A stretch of 64,000 nucleotides of DNA, taken from NCBI GenBank assembly GCA_019638355.1, contig JAHBTY010000001.1:62001-126000 (forward strand). Direction: 5' to 3'. This document shows, piece by piece, positions 63,881 through 64,000 of the stretch. The first letter of the stretch is position 1, and every line of letters starts with the position of its first letter. This DNA comes from Cyclobacteriaceae bacterium (GTDB lineage: Bacteria > Bacteroidota > Bacteroidia > Cytophagales > Cyclobacteriaceae). The notes below the pieces were generated by a model. That model ran no database searches. It saw nothing but the letters and a program-made list of their open reading frames with translations, and was not told the origin of the DNA. The translations under genes and the position numbers were made by a program.

Positions 63881-64000
63881 ATATATGCTTATATTTTGTA
63901 AAGCAAATAAATGGATTGATTGTCAAAGTTCCAAATCATAATCTTATAAGAATCTGTAGATGGCTGCCTTCCGGGATTTTAAGCGGTTGTAGGCATTGCA
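63881..64000. other. Window edge, no gene supported
   Basis: About 120 bases upstream of padR. On the minus strand two short open frames end here (stops near 63940), which could be the tail of a gene beginning outside the window, but neither can be identified. Confidence 0.4.

Noticed and set aside
63940..64000. Possible tail of a gene entering from the right edge
   Set aside because: Two alternative minus-strand frames of about 18-20 codons; neither can be identified.

Overview
The window looks like chromosomal DNA of a Bacteroidota bacterium, most likely a Cytophagales-type lineage. The evidence is the gene content: DUF5687 and DUF5916 proteins, a plug-only TonB-type protein, a MoxR/DUF58/BatA cluster, TldD proteins with Tat-like leaders, and permeases with a PadR-associated prefix domain. 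Two good matches to the Bacteroidota promoter consensus (TTG, about 19 bases, TAnnTTTG) agree. There are no rRNA or tRNA genes, no CRISPR array, no prophage and no complete insertion sequence. Coding density is high and several neighbouring genes overlap or converge with almost no spacing.

Layout. 1-2.4 kb: the end of a heavy-metal RND efflux operon (pump C-terminus, TolC-type channel, membrane-fusion lipoprotein). 2.5-7.1 kb: a TPR protein, a Tat-exported molybdenum hydroxylase large subunit with no partner beside it, and a split-barrel lipoprotein. 7.2-15.6 kb: small secreted proteins including a paralogous pair, rpiB, tatC, a PIN/antitoxin pair, glyA, an outer-membrane-like protein, an S41 protease and a NIPSNAP protein. 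15.7-25.4 kb: DUF5916 protein, FAH-family enzyme, class II Fic protein, three TPM proteins and a secreted TPR-CHAT protein. 25.4-37.4 kb: ABC-2 type exporter, metallo-beta-lactamase-fold enzyme, MG2/plug protein, MATE pump, DUF885 peptidase, a membrane AraC regulator, an ankyrin protein and an alpha/beta hydrolase. 37.5-45.1 kb: a tight six-gene operon (DUF4159, MoxR ATPase, DUF58, BatA-like, a large His/Asp-rich membrane protein, a second membrane protein). 45.5-53.8 kb: a PLDc_N membrane protein and five TldD/TldE-family genes in a row. 54-64 kb: proC, a Uma2 nuclease, a THUMP methyltransferase, a ParE-like toxin pair, a phosphodiesterase, a collagen-like lipoprotein, an S10 peptidase, an FtsX-type permease with a decayed copy behind it, a PIN toxin pair and a PadR regulator.

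The most interesting part is 37.5-53.8 kb. Three TldD paralogues carry twin-arginine leaders while their two TldE partners have none, which suggests export of folded heterodimers through Tat. Beside them lies a MoxR-vWA type operon whose membrane protein has a His/acidic metal-binding-like segment. Between the two blocks is a 414-base non-coding stretch with four small hairpins, two of them bracketed by inverted TTCTACCAA arms in a REPIN-like layout; one hairpin has a near-identical copy 10.5 kb away. Other notable points are three toxin-antitoxin pairs packed against housekeeping genes and a truncated permease prefix just behind the intact permease.
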